Origin: Trebouxia sp. TZW2008
Lineage: Eukaryota; Chlorophyta; Trebouxiophyceae; Trebouxiales; Trebouxiaceae
Length of the DNA stretch: 64,000 nucleotides
NCBI GenBank assembly: GCA_002118135.1
Contig: BDIU01000094.1
Span: 6,551-70,550 of the forward strand
Reading direction: 5' to 3'
Both the position numbers and the translations under genes were made by a program. Below the pieces are notes generated by a model. It made no database searches. It saw only the letters and a list, made by a program, of their open reading frames with translations, and was not told the origin of the DNA. Shown here in pieces: positions 12,702 to 24,300 of the stretch. Numbering within the stretch: position 1 is the first letter of the stretch; the number at the start of each line of letters is the position of its first letter.

Positions 12702-13951
12702 CAGGCCAAGCCACTTTTGGGAAGTGGAAGCTTGAGCAGCTCACGCCCAAGCAGCATCATTGCTCAAGTGCAGAGCAGTGTTGGGCCGCCTGACTCATTT
12801 TGCGCTATGCAAATTGATTGACAAAAGTGAGCTTCTTATACTGTGGATACTGCAAATCAAGCGATGCAACGCTAGTTTAATAGGCCAGATGACATGAGCA
12901 TGACTTGTTCTGCGTAAGCTCATTGAGCCACCTGCAGGTCTTGCATACAACAGCTGACTGGTTTATGGTGTCCAGGATTGCCCATCATCCTTTTGAACAT
13001 CAGCCAGTTGACATGTCTCAGATAGTGCTACTTTCTTGACACTTGTTTCTCGCACACTCCCCTCACTGACATCTCGCAAAGCTGCGCTGTCACATGCAGT
13101 AGATCAGCACTGCCTGGGTGTACACTGACATTGTCTGCACGACCCCCTGTTGGATCCCCATGATGGTGTGCAGGATGTGTCCCTTCTGTCAACTGACTTT
13201 CAAGTCATGCCTGACACACTACAATTGATGCCCATGGTGAATGGCTGGTGCCTGACTGCAAGCACCTAAGGATCTCATGAAAATGTGATGACCACATAGC
13301 CACATAGTTAGTGCAGCAATATGTGATGCGCTATGACAGCACCCTGGCATATCAAGAGGTCCAGTCATGTTTGAAGGAGCTCCCAGATCCTGGATCTGGA
13401 CCCCTTTGAATGTGCTTACACATTTTGCAATCGATGCTGGCCTTTTGCAGTGTACATCTCCATGTATGCCATATTCTGCTGATTTGTACAGTGTCACGCG
13501 CCAACCAATCGATGCGCGCTCTGAGGACATGCTGTAATTCGCAATATAGACATCTCGACATCAAGCTTCATGAAATTTGGCAGATATGTATTACAGGAAA
13601 CTATCAGGACCTGCTGCATGACAAGGCTCAGCAATCAGATCCTGTGGACTGTGCGTTACAGTGGGATCTAACTCAGCAATCAGGATTGAAAACAAATATA
13701 CAAGCTGTTTCAGCAGAGCTGACTTGATTGTGGTGAGCACTTAGGCGACGGCTCAAGATGTTTGCTGAAAGCAATGAAACCAAGGAGCTCTACACAATGC
13801 TCTGATGCACTCACTAGGGTCAATATCAAAAACAAATGGGGGAGCAGAAATCAAGACATTGAATGCATAAACTGCCTGGAGCATGGAGGGCTGCGAATCT
13901 TGTCCTCAGGTCTCTGGTGAGAAGCAGAACTGTAGAAACGAAGACATCTCC
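12702..13951 (-). repeat. right arm of long inverted repeat
   Basis: Reverse-complement match of 7460-8740. It begins just after the integrase C terminus and ends about 108 bp before the stop codon of the next minus-strand gene. Confidence 0.85.
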
Positions 13952-14058
13952 TATAACCTGCATGTGACACAATTTTGCTCAGAGCATAGAGCATACCTCA
14001 TGTGGTGATGTGAGGCAAGTCTGCAGGAGACGAAGGCAGCCAAGCGTAAGTAGCACAT

Positions 14059-15034
14059 TCACCATTTTGCTAAGGCAAGCTGGCACCTACATTCATCGCA
14101 GTGTCTGAAAATAGAGCATAGCTTACCGGAAGGGCCTGTCAGGAGAGCCACCCCAGCCATCAGTGGCGACAGGCACCACAATAGCAGGGATAGTGTCAGT
14201 CTTGGGATGTGCAATCTGAAACAGCAGAAGCACTGGGGTAAGAGGCTAAGCTCCAGGTCAGAAGACAAAAACGAGTAGGAAGTTCAGGAGCATGATGACA
14301 CAGTCAGCATAGGACTGGCACTCTATTCACAATGCAGGCCTTCAAAGCATAGAGGAAGAAACGCAAGAAGAAACACTGCAAGACAGCAGATATGCAAATA
14401 TGCCGTTTGGATGGCAGGATTGTTCTACAGACTTACTATTTTGAGTCTTGATACTGTCTTGTTGTCTTTGACAGAAAAAAGCGGCCTCATTCCACCAGCT
14501 ATCTGTACGCCCTGCAATATAAAGGTGCAGCGTTGCAGTGTGTCCGAGTGCTTAATGGACGCAAGGCACAGCTCGGGCAATGAAGCTGTCTGCAAGACAG
14601 CTAAACTTACCTTCTTCTGGTCAGGAACGGCGCTGTAGAGCTGGCGGTGGCTCGCCATGAAACGCTGGGAGGCTATAACCTCCTGATGTGCGCTTACCTG
14701 CAGCCAGAGACAGCAGCGATGCATTGGCAAGCTACAGCAAATCAGCAGGTCGCCGTCTACTGTATCTTGCAAGCACGACACGTCGTCAGCAAAGACATTC
14801 ACCATACGCTGCTCCTGACTGATAGCCTGCTCTGACTGCAGCAACGCAAGTCGCAAGTTCAGGGTGAAGGCAGGGGAGCACGACACTTGAAAGAACACGT
14901 GGCCAACAGCACTGAACGGTAGCTTACCGTCGACTCGAGCACCGCAAACAAATTTCCGCCTTACGCTTCGGGAGCTCCCCCTTACTTCTGAGGATTTTCT
15001 GCTTCTCGGTCAGGGGGACCTGAGCCTTGCCCAT
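14059..15034 (-). CDS. unknown protein, six exons
   Basis: Exons 15034-14928, 14818-14782, 14697-14611, 14511-14455, 14215-14127 and 14104-14059; every junction has GT-AG and matching phase, for 140 residues. I do not recognise the family. It starts MGKAQVPLTEKQKILRSKGE, a basic helix. Central exons read SQRFMASHRQLYSAVPDQKK and GGMRPLFSVKDNKT. The next exon, HPKTDTIPAIVVPVATDGWGG, looks conserved, and the end holds C-D-E-C-R-C. Exon 2 (36 nt plus one) is the weakest call. The gene ends about 108 bp from the retroelement arm, so its 3' end may run into the element. Confidence 0.6.
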
Positions 15035-15394
15035 GGCGACTGCATTCGAAGCACGCACACTCGACGCTGGGTCAGATGTTGCAGCGGAGCAGAATTCCAC
15101 ATATAACAGACAAGACTGACGACATCTGCTTAGCTCAAACTGCTCGTATGCCTACGTACGAGTCGTAAGTTGCACGTACCGAGGACAGAGACCTCCGCCG
15201 GCCAGCCAGCAGGAACAGCTGAACACACGAGAAGCCTCAGGTGTGTCGGATCTAGATCAGCTGGCCTGCTGCCGGAGTTGCTGTCGCCACTTGCAGCTGC
15301 TGCGCCCTATGCTTGTGGTTGTCAAGAACCTTTTTTCGTCTGAGAACGAGTTTTGCCGCGTAATAGAATTTGCTTGAAATTGCGGGGACTGAAT
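15035..15394. promoter_or_regulatory. divergent intergenic region
   Basis: 360 bp between two divergent start codons (minus-strand unknown gene, plus-strand kinase gene). It should hold both promoters. No specific element was identified. Confidence 0.35.
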
Positions 15395-18300
15395 ATGACT
15401 AAAGACTGCATCCTGTCAGCTTGCCTGCGCTCGCTGAAGTTCCATAGAGCAAGAGCGGCAGCACAATCCGCAGAACACGCATCAGCCAGCGCTTGCGAAC
15501 GCACGATGCGGCTTGAGCAACATGAGGATGGCTTCGTGCTGCAGTCTGCGCCTTTCGGGCAGGAGTACTTTTGGAGACCGCTGCAAGCTCCGCTCGGCTT
15601 GGGCGCGACAGGCCGTGTCGCCAAGTAAGTAGACCCTTGCGTCATGCTGCACGCATTGCAAATAAGTGAGTGCTCAAGAAGCATGTTCTTATGCAGCTGC
15701 TGGGAAATGGTCGATGAGAGGATGCTGTCAAGTTCTCCAGCCGGACGTCCTTGCATGACATTCTTGAGGATGCCGAATCACTGGTGGAAGAGGCCGAGAA
15801 GATGAGCTACCTTCGTGGCTTGCCTAGTGTCTTGCAAGCGGGGGACGCTCTACTGGACCCCGACAACCAAGCGTACTTAGTCACAAGGCAAGCACTGGCT
15901 TCAGTGAACGCTGTCGGTCATGCTGCCTTTCCCGCGTCTCTGCGTGAGCTCATCAAGGCTGCTAGCTTTTGCTGCGGCTGTGTGCGTCATTGTCGAGTTC
16001 AAGACATGGCAATACAGTGCCTCGTACTTTCCGACTGCACTCTCCAAAGCCGTGTTTATTGTTCTGGCCTGCCCTGGAAACTAAAGTAGCAAGGGTTTCC
16101 CTGTGACAAAAGCACAGTTGGCATGCTTGTGACTCTGCCGGGGGCTACAGAACAGGCGGGTGCCAATCGTGCTGATGCCACTTGCAGGCTTGTGAATGGT
16201 GGCAGCTTGTCTAAGGTCATACATGAGCGGTGCAAAGCTGCTACTGCATATGACCCTGCCTGGTTGAGGTTTTTGGCGAGTCAACTGTGCAAGGTGCACA
16301 TACCCATGGACTGCTTTAGGTCAATACCAGGCTGCATGCATTGCAAATGCCAGCACTCAACTTGCAGCAGGCATGTGCATCTCTTGCTTGAAGCTGTTTG
16401 AGCCTGAGTGCAGCTGCCTTCATCATGCAGCATCCTGTGACATGAGACATGCTCCAAGCACAAGCACATTTGCTGAAACTGGATTAGTAAAGACATGCGT
16501 AGCACCCGCAAAGAGATGGCACCCATAAATTCCAAGATGGTCTGCCAAAACCGCAATGGTGGGCCAGCAACAAATGCAGACTGTGCAAGGACACTAGCGC
16601 ATGCAGAAATTTGTGACAAGTAGCATGAGGGTGCATGGCCGCGGTCTCTTTTGGCTCGTTTCTTCCCCTTACTTTCAGATTAGTACAGATTGTTGTTACA
16701 AGTAGCATGTGGGTGCAGGCGGTTGCAGGAGTGCAAGGGCAAGACCTGGCCTGGCTTGTCGTTTTCTGACCGTCTCAGTAAATCACAAACTTCTTTCACA
16801 ATAATGCAACTTGTTGTGGTAAATTGCATGAGAATCTAGGCTTAGGCTGTGGCAGGAGTGCATGGGCGCGGCCTGGCCTGGCTTGCTGTTTGTTGTCCTT
16901 GTCAAATCACCACAAACCACTTTTAGAACAACGCAGATTGCTGTGACAAGTCACATGGAGTGCAGTCGGTGGTAGGGGTGCGTGGTAGGGCTTATTGTGT
17001 TTTTGTCTTCTATCAAAATCACAAATCCTTCTCAGAACAAAACACATTGTTGTGACAAACAGCATCAGGGTGCAGGCAGGGGCAGAGGTGCACCTTGCCT
17101 GGTTAAATTTTCTCAAGTAATCACAAATTTCTTTCAGAACAGCGCATATTGTGGTGACAGGTAACATGGGATGCAGGCTGTGGTAGGGGTGCATGGGCGT
17201 GGCCTGGCCTAGCTGATCGTGTTTTTCGCTTCCTACAAGACACCAAAACGTTTTCAGAACAACATAAGTAATCCAATTTGCATTGTTCTGACAAGCGCAG
17301 GCGGTGGCAGGGGTGCATGGACGGGGCCTAGCCTGGCTGGACGCCAAACCCGACAATGTGCTGTGCACTAGGGGCAGCCTCAGCTCCCACATCGACATCA
17401 CCCTGTGTGACTTTGGTGCCAGCGTATTCATGCCAGCAGGTGCTGTCATGCATCGTGTTGTGCAAGTTGCTTTCTGTGCTGAATGACATGCCTCTCATCC
17501 GACATTGATACACCCTGTGCGACTTTGGCGCCAGCAATGCATGTCATCAGGTGCTGTCATGAGTCATGTTGTGCAAGTTGCTCTGTGTGCTGAATGCACT
17601 GCCTCTGGCTGTGCCCTGGCCCCTGTGTCTGGTTCTGCCTGTGCCTGTGCCTTGTTTCAGCAAGGGTCGCTGTTTGCACCTGTCTGCATACCATGAGATA
17701 TATTTCACGTCCGTGTTGCCTTGTGTGCTCATCAGGTGTCTGTAGTAACAGCTTTGCAGCTGCACAGTCTGTATCGATCCAGTGCGTTGGTTGTGCAGGT
17801 CCGAAGGTGTGCATCAATGAGATTGGGACGAGTGGCACCCCTGATTTCTCTCCGCTTGAGCAGTTGGTGGCCAACCAGCTGTGGGGGGAGTGCGAAGATG
17901 CCCATGAGCTGGATGGCAACATGATGGATGTAGCGGCGGCTGATGTGTGGAGTGTGGGGGCAACCCTTTACTACGCTGCTACAGGTCTCCCTTGCCCCTT
18001 GCAGTGAATTTTGTCTCTTGTCACCAACTTGTGAGTGCCCATGAGTTTCCATGCTGCTTGATGTGACGGCAGCCGATTTTTGGAGTGTGGGCGCCACCCC
18101 TATCGCACTGCCACAGGTTAACCTTGTCCCTTGCATTGGCTGTATGTATCACCACCAAATTGAGGGTGTGACAATGTTCATGAGCTGGACGACAACATGA
18201 TCGATGTGGTGGTTCATGTGGGCGTTTACTTTTACTGCGCTGCTACCGTTCTCCCTTGCTCCGTGCAGTGGCTCTGTTTGACAATCTGCAAAACATCAGT

Positions 18301-21300
18301 ATTCATGAATGAAGTGATCAATAGGTTTTGCGTGCTGCTTTGGCTATAGCTGTGTACGTGGTCAAAGGAGCTGTCTGGTGGGTATTGTTTGTGCCAAGTT
18401 AATGACAACACACAACGCAAGGAGGGATCAGTGCCAATACAATAGCAGCTGCGAATAGGTTGGTTTGCTTTGGTCAGTTGGGCTTGGCTGCAGAGCAGCA
18501 TATGGGGTTAGAGGCGCCTGAAACAGGGGGCAGATTCACTGTTGTTTCTGTTGGGTAGTCTCCTGATCCCACCGTGCTAAGAGTCCACAATTTTTGGTCA
18601 GTTGAGCTGTGTTGCAGGGGATTGTATGGTAACAGAGGGGCCCCGGGCCATGCTGGTGGGGGGACCCCCTGCAGATCAAAACCAGCGCATGCACTTCCTC
18701 CTGCAACGCCACCAACACTGGAAGGTAGTGCTACCATGTCTGCTGCTCCTGTATTGACAACCTCTGGCAACAAGCATCAACAAGCTGCCTAGCGCACAAT
18801 GGACTGCAGTGGCAATCATCAGTGAGGATGTCTTGCATCAAGGATACAATTTTGGGATCTTCAATGCAGTCCTGAATCAGCAGTGTCTTGTATTGCAAAT
18901 TTGTGATGAACGTTATGAATGTGATATTGGGAGACGTGTGTCATGTCTCAGTGGCATGATGGCAATTGGCTGGAGCTGCAAAGGTGCTGTCTGAAGGCAT
19001 GCGGTGATGGTCTCACTATCATTATCAGCTCACCACCAACAAATCAGATTCCATGGCTGCAAATGGCACATTGAAGACATCTGATTTGTGCCTTTTGCAG
19101 CCATGCTTTTTTTGACAGTCACTTGCCTTGTTGCAAGTCTTGTTGTGTTTTGGGCGTTATGCGTTTATGCCGCAGTGGCCAGGAGGGTAGTAGTCACCAA
19201 TGCGTTGTGATGTAGCAGGGCCTTCAAGCAGAAAAATTGACTTTTGCATGAGCAGGTTTTGAAATCCAGTGTCAGAAGGTGGTGACTAATGCAGGTACAT
19301 GGCATTGAGGAAGAAGTGTGGGAGAGATTACGCCAGGCGACTGCCAATGATGCGCCCTTGGTGACCTTCCTGCAAAGCCTACTGGTGCTGGACCCTTTAG
19401 CCCGGCCAGGGTTTGATGCCCTAGCCAGTCACCCATACCTGCAGCAGGCCCAGCTCCTGCCCAGCCCCAACCCCCAAGTGGAACCCCCTACATCCCCCCT
19501 GGCCCCTGTGGTGATGCCACGCCAGGATGAGCTGCTTGAAGCCGTGTCACGCATTCCAGGAGTGGACGCTGACACGGCTACCAGCCTTCAGCCCATCCAA
19601 GGAATCCCCTTCCTGGTTTGGGACCCGGCTGCTGAGCCTGTTACCATCACTGCCAGTGGAACAGTTTACAGGTGACTGTGCTTGCAAAGATTGACTGTAT
19701 CATGCTGACATGGCTGCCAGCCTTCAGCCCATCCAAGGAAGCCTCTTCCTGGTCCAGGACCTGGCTGCTGAGGCGGCTACCATCATCGCCAGCTAAACAG
19801 TCTACAGGCGATTGTGCTTGTAAGTGTTTGCCTGTATGGTGCTTGCATGGCTGTCAGCCTGCAGTGCCTTACATTCCCGTACTGGTTTGAGCCCCAGCTG
19901 CTGAGCCTGTGACCATCACCACCAGAAGAACAATGTCAAGGTGACCCTGCTTGCATGTATCTGCCTGTATGACGCTTACATTGCTGCTAACCTTCAGCTC
20001 ATTCAAGCAACCCCCTTCCTGAATTGGGCCCCAACTGCTGAGCCTGTTACCGTCACCGCCAGTGGAACAGTTTACAAGTGACCCTGCTTGTTCCTGCCAC
20101 CTCAACTGCAAGCAACTGTATGCCTCAGCTGGTGTGTGGAGCAACATACAGGTGACTGTTCTTGCAACTGTGGGACTATGCTTGCAAACGAATGACTGTA
20201 TCATGTTTACATGGCTGCCAGCCTTCAGCCAATCCCAAAAGTCCCCTTACTGGTTTCAGACCCAGCTACTGAGCCTGTTGCCATCACCGTCATCCATTGC
20301 TCTTCTTCTTCCGGGCATGTTTGACAGTAGGTGTCTGCACTGCACAAATTTTGCACTGGCATCCTGACAGGCCGTTTCTCTTCTTCAGGGCGTGGTGGCA
20401 GCACCCTGAGCACGGGTGGCAGGAAACCCTAATTAAACATGCCCACATCCAGGCCCCTGCTGAAGAGGAAAATGAGGCACCAGAGCCTGCTGAAGAAGAA
20501 TATGGCACGCTGGAATCTGCTGAGGAAGAAGAAGGTCATAAGGGAGTAGACTGTGCGTGTGAAGAAGAAGAAGAAGAACGGTCGGAAATGGCTGATGATG
20601 TGAGTGCTGGCCTCAATCTTCCATGCATGTCAAGGTGGCTGTCACCTTGCCTTTCCTTACAGAATATGACCACATCTGCTGCAGCTTTGCTCTTGCTGCA
20701 TCTTGACGCAAGTGCTGCTTTGAATTTTGCAGCCTTGTCATCACTGCACATCAACACCTTTCTCATCACCAGTTCTCTGATATTTGCAATTTAGTTAGCA
20801 TTGCTGTTTTGCCTACAGAGTTTGATTGCATGTTTCATTGGCAGTGTGGACGGCTGCAGCAAAATTGTCATCCCAAAATGTTTGCCTTGGTGATGTCAGC
20901 ATTCATCATGCATGAAGCATGACTTACAGGAAGAAGAGGGATGGCCAGAGGAAGCTGATCAGCAAAAGGAGGAGACAGACTTCAATGCACATGAGGAGGA
21001 GGAAAGTGATGCCCATGTTAAGGCCAAAGAAGAGGAACGGGAGGACACACAGTCCTGTGATGACACTGAAGAAGAAGAGGAGAAGGAGCAGGAGTCCTGT
21101 GATGAGGCTGAAGAGGAGGATGAGGACTCTGAAGAAGAGGAAGATGAGGCAACAATGTTCAACAAGCAGGTGCTGGGTCGTGCTCTGTGCCTTTGTGCTT
21201 CACAAGCATCTCACTGCTGTGATGCAGCCTTGCTTTGAGGTGCCATTATGTCTTGGCAGCATTCTAGTTATGTTGCGCCCTGCCCTCATCATTTGTAGCA

Positions 21301-24300
21301 GCTTGAGCAGTTGCTGGCACTGTGTGATTGGATGCGCTGACTTGACCTATGCAAAACTGCTTTGACTGCCTGACTGGCATCACATGCCATGAAGAAGAAG
21401 CAAGAATATTGTCAATGCATCCTGTAGATTGGCGATCTGTGCACAATAACAGCATTGGAAAGGCAGTGCGATTGCTGCTTGGTAGGCATCTAGCTAGAAA
21501 TTGCATGCATGCTTGTTGCTTACAATTCTTCAAACAAGTTCCTTTTGATACAGCAACAGCGAGATCCAGCAGCTAGGTCTTGAGCTTGCCTACACCACAG
21601 ATCTGACATATGCAGACCCAAGTGAATATACCACCTTGGCTACATTTGACTGAGCAAGTTGTTGAGCACGTCTTGAGGCTCAAGGCAAAAGACTGGAACA
21701 TTGCGTGATATACTGTGCAAATGGAGGGAATCAACAGCAGTGTAAAGGCCCTCAGGGCCTTTCAAGCCTGCCCTGCCATGCCAAACTTGCACTGTGTTTT
21801 TCCTCCCGTTTTGAATGAATGCATCACAGGAAACATTGAATCAGCTGGATCATGCTGCAGGTGGAGGGCCTTCACCACAGTGTGGGAGCCTTTATGCCTT
21901 TCAAGCATGTCCTGCCGTACCAAAGTTGCACTGTGCTCTTTGTGTCTATTCCAGTGAATGCATGCGAATTGGGCTTGAAGCAGCGCTGGGTCATGTTGTA
22001 GGTGGAGGGCAGCAACCGCAGTGTGGACGCCCTTCAGGTCTTCCAAGCCTGCCCTGCCATGCCACCTTTCAACACTGCTTCTTCCCTATTCTGAATGTAT
22101 CTACAACAAATAACATCCAAACAGTGCTGGGTCATGCTGCAGGTGGAGGGCATCAATCAAAGTGTGGAAGCCTTCAGGGCCTTTCAAGCCTGCCCTGCTG
22201 TGCCAGATGTGCGCTTCGCCTTCGTTGATGACCAGCACTTCACTCACTACAGGTCTGCACTGCCGTCATGCATGCCAGGCAAATGACAAATTAGACCCCT
22301 GAAATCACATTCTGTTACTCACTCAGCTGTTCATGCGCTACACACATGCCCCATCTGAGCTGCACATCGTCATCTCCTTTGCTTTGCAAGCAAGGTTTGC
22401 TGCAGTGCTACTTGTCTGACATGCAGCCTTCAGGTCTCAAGCAGAAATAATCATATGAATTTATTACACATTGCTCATGACACGTGAATGACGACACATT
22501 ATTGGTTATACACATGCTGGGTGTTTACGGCGCAAGTCCTATCTCGCCAGGCTCAGGAAAACATGATTGACTTCAAGTGCCTGCCTGCATGTTGACACAG
22601 CATGTCTGATTTTGTCAAGGCAGCTGAGCTTGTACCACTGACATGGTTGCCTTTGTTGTCACCACCTGAGCGAGAGCTGCTGTTTGTAAAGATACAAGGT
22701 ACATTCAAGGCTGTTACTGAGGGATGTAGTGCATACTGAGGGTAAATATTCAGTGCTGGAGTGCATACCAGGGGCAGGATTCCAGGACTGCAATGGCGCA
22801 CTGATGGCAGCACTCCAAGGGGAGGTGAATGGATGCTGAGCGTAAAGTTTCAGGGATGCACAGCGCACTGAGGGCAGCATTCCATTTGTTGGACATACTG
22901 AGCCTAGTGATGTAGGAATTTGGTGGCAGATTGAGGGCAGCATTCCATTAGGGGTGCCCTCCATCAGGGGTGCATTACATCAGGGGTGCATGTCGAGAGT
23001 TGAGTTTTAGGTTTGGAATGGCCAACTAATGGCAGAAGGTGTGTTCAATGCAGGGTATGTGGACCAGACCTGCTGACAGTTGAGGAATGGGCAGAGAAGA
23101 AGAAGGCTGGGGCGGCTGTGCCAAAGCTGGACTTCAGGGCAGGTGCCTCCAGCCTGCTCCAGGTCAGAGCCTGCCTTACTCATTGCATGTGTCACCAGGC
23201 TCAAGCCTGAGTCACTGCCTTTGTCATCAGGCTTCAGTCAGTGCATGTGTTGTCAACAAGCCTTAGTGACTGGCTGCATCATCATGCTTTAGTCGGTGCA
23301 TGTGTGTCACCATTATGCCTAGGATAAGAGTGACTGCTTATGTGCAAACCAAGTTGGTTGGTTGCTTGGCAGTTGGCCTTACTGACTGCCTGCCATATCA
23401 GCTACTGCAAGAGTCAGTAGGCTGCTGCATAGCTTGACATTCAGCAAAGCACAAGCTTTCTTGATGGCCATGCCTGAGATCATGCACTAGCTCTGCAAGC
23501 ATTCTGACATCACATGTTGATGAGCCAAAAGTGTGTAGCTTTTACAATCTGAGCCTAGTGATGTGATGTGCAGCTGCTAGATGTCCTGCACCAGAAGAAG
23601 CATTACCTGGGGTCCCTCTACCCCGACCGCCTCCTGCTTCACCCCACCCACCTGCAACTGCTGGAGCTGACCCCAGGTTGACCAACCTTCCCCTCCCCCC
23701 GTCCCCCTCACCCCCTGTCGCAATGCTGCCCTGCTGCCGTCTGTCACAAAGCACATGATCTGTGATCTGAGGGTTTGCAGTCTGACTCTGGCTCACATGC
23801 CAACAGGAGTACTGTTGCGCTCTTTGTGTCAGTGATCTGTACATCTGATATAGTGATGCATTGGGCCATAGGCAACCAGTCTCTCAAGTAATGTGCTGAA
23901 CAGAAAGCCTACCGTCGTCTGTCTGTGCCTATGTGCATCACTTGCACTGCCAGACTGCGGCATTCCTGCAACAGTCTGTGGCCTGCATCAGAGCACTTGC
24001 AAGACACCCCGCGGTCTGAACTTCTGCAGCTTAAACCTTGTCCAAACCCCTGATATGAGCTTTTGCATCTGGTCAAGTTTGACTTCTACCTCCCACTTCT
24101 CAGTCTCGTGCATTGAACGCATGACATCTTGGTTGGTGATGGCAGGTGACTGGAGCCCGGATGCAATGAGCCAGCGGCATGCGTGTCCCTACCAGCTGCA
24201 GCGCACAATGCAGCTGGGGATGACCCCCCTAGAGGCCTGCAAACCCTCTGGGGACATCTGGTCTGCCGGCATTCTGTTGGCTCAGCTTGCTACAGGTCAA

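Larger units (their letters stand above)
7460..13951. mobile_element. composite element: Ty3/gypsy remnant between inverted arms
   Basis: Two inverted arms of about 1.25 kb enclose 3.96 kb containing decayed Ty3/gypsy pol sequence. An intact LTR element has direct, not inverted, terminal repeats. Possible explanations are an internal inversion, two elements inserted tail to tail with loss of one interior, or insertion of a gypsy element into a palindromic element. The right arm directly follows the integrase C terminus, as a 3' LTR would, so I favour arms that are LTR copies. Confidence 0.55.

Noticed and set aside
7460..13951. Reading the arms as ordinary LTRs of one intact element
   Set aside because: The arms are reverse complements, not direct repeats, and no reverse transcriptase or protease was found.
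15719..15721. Alternative acceptor to avoid the frameshift in kinase exon 2
   Set aside because: None of the nearby AG sites gives both the correct phase and an open frame with the preceding exon.
20959..21165. Ser-rich minus-strand frame
   Set aside because: It is the exact complement of the Glu/Asp-rich linker exon of the kinase gene.
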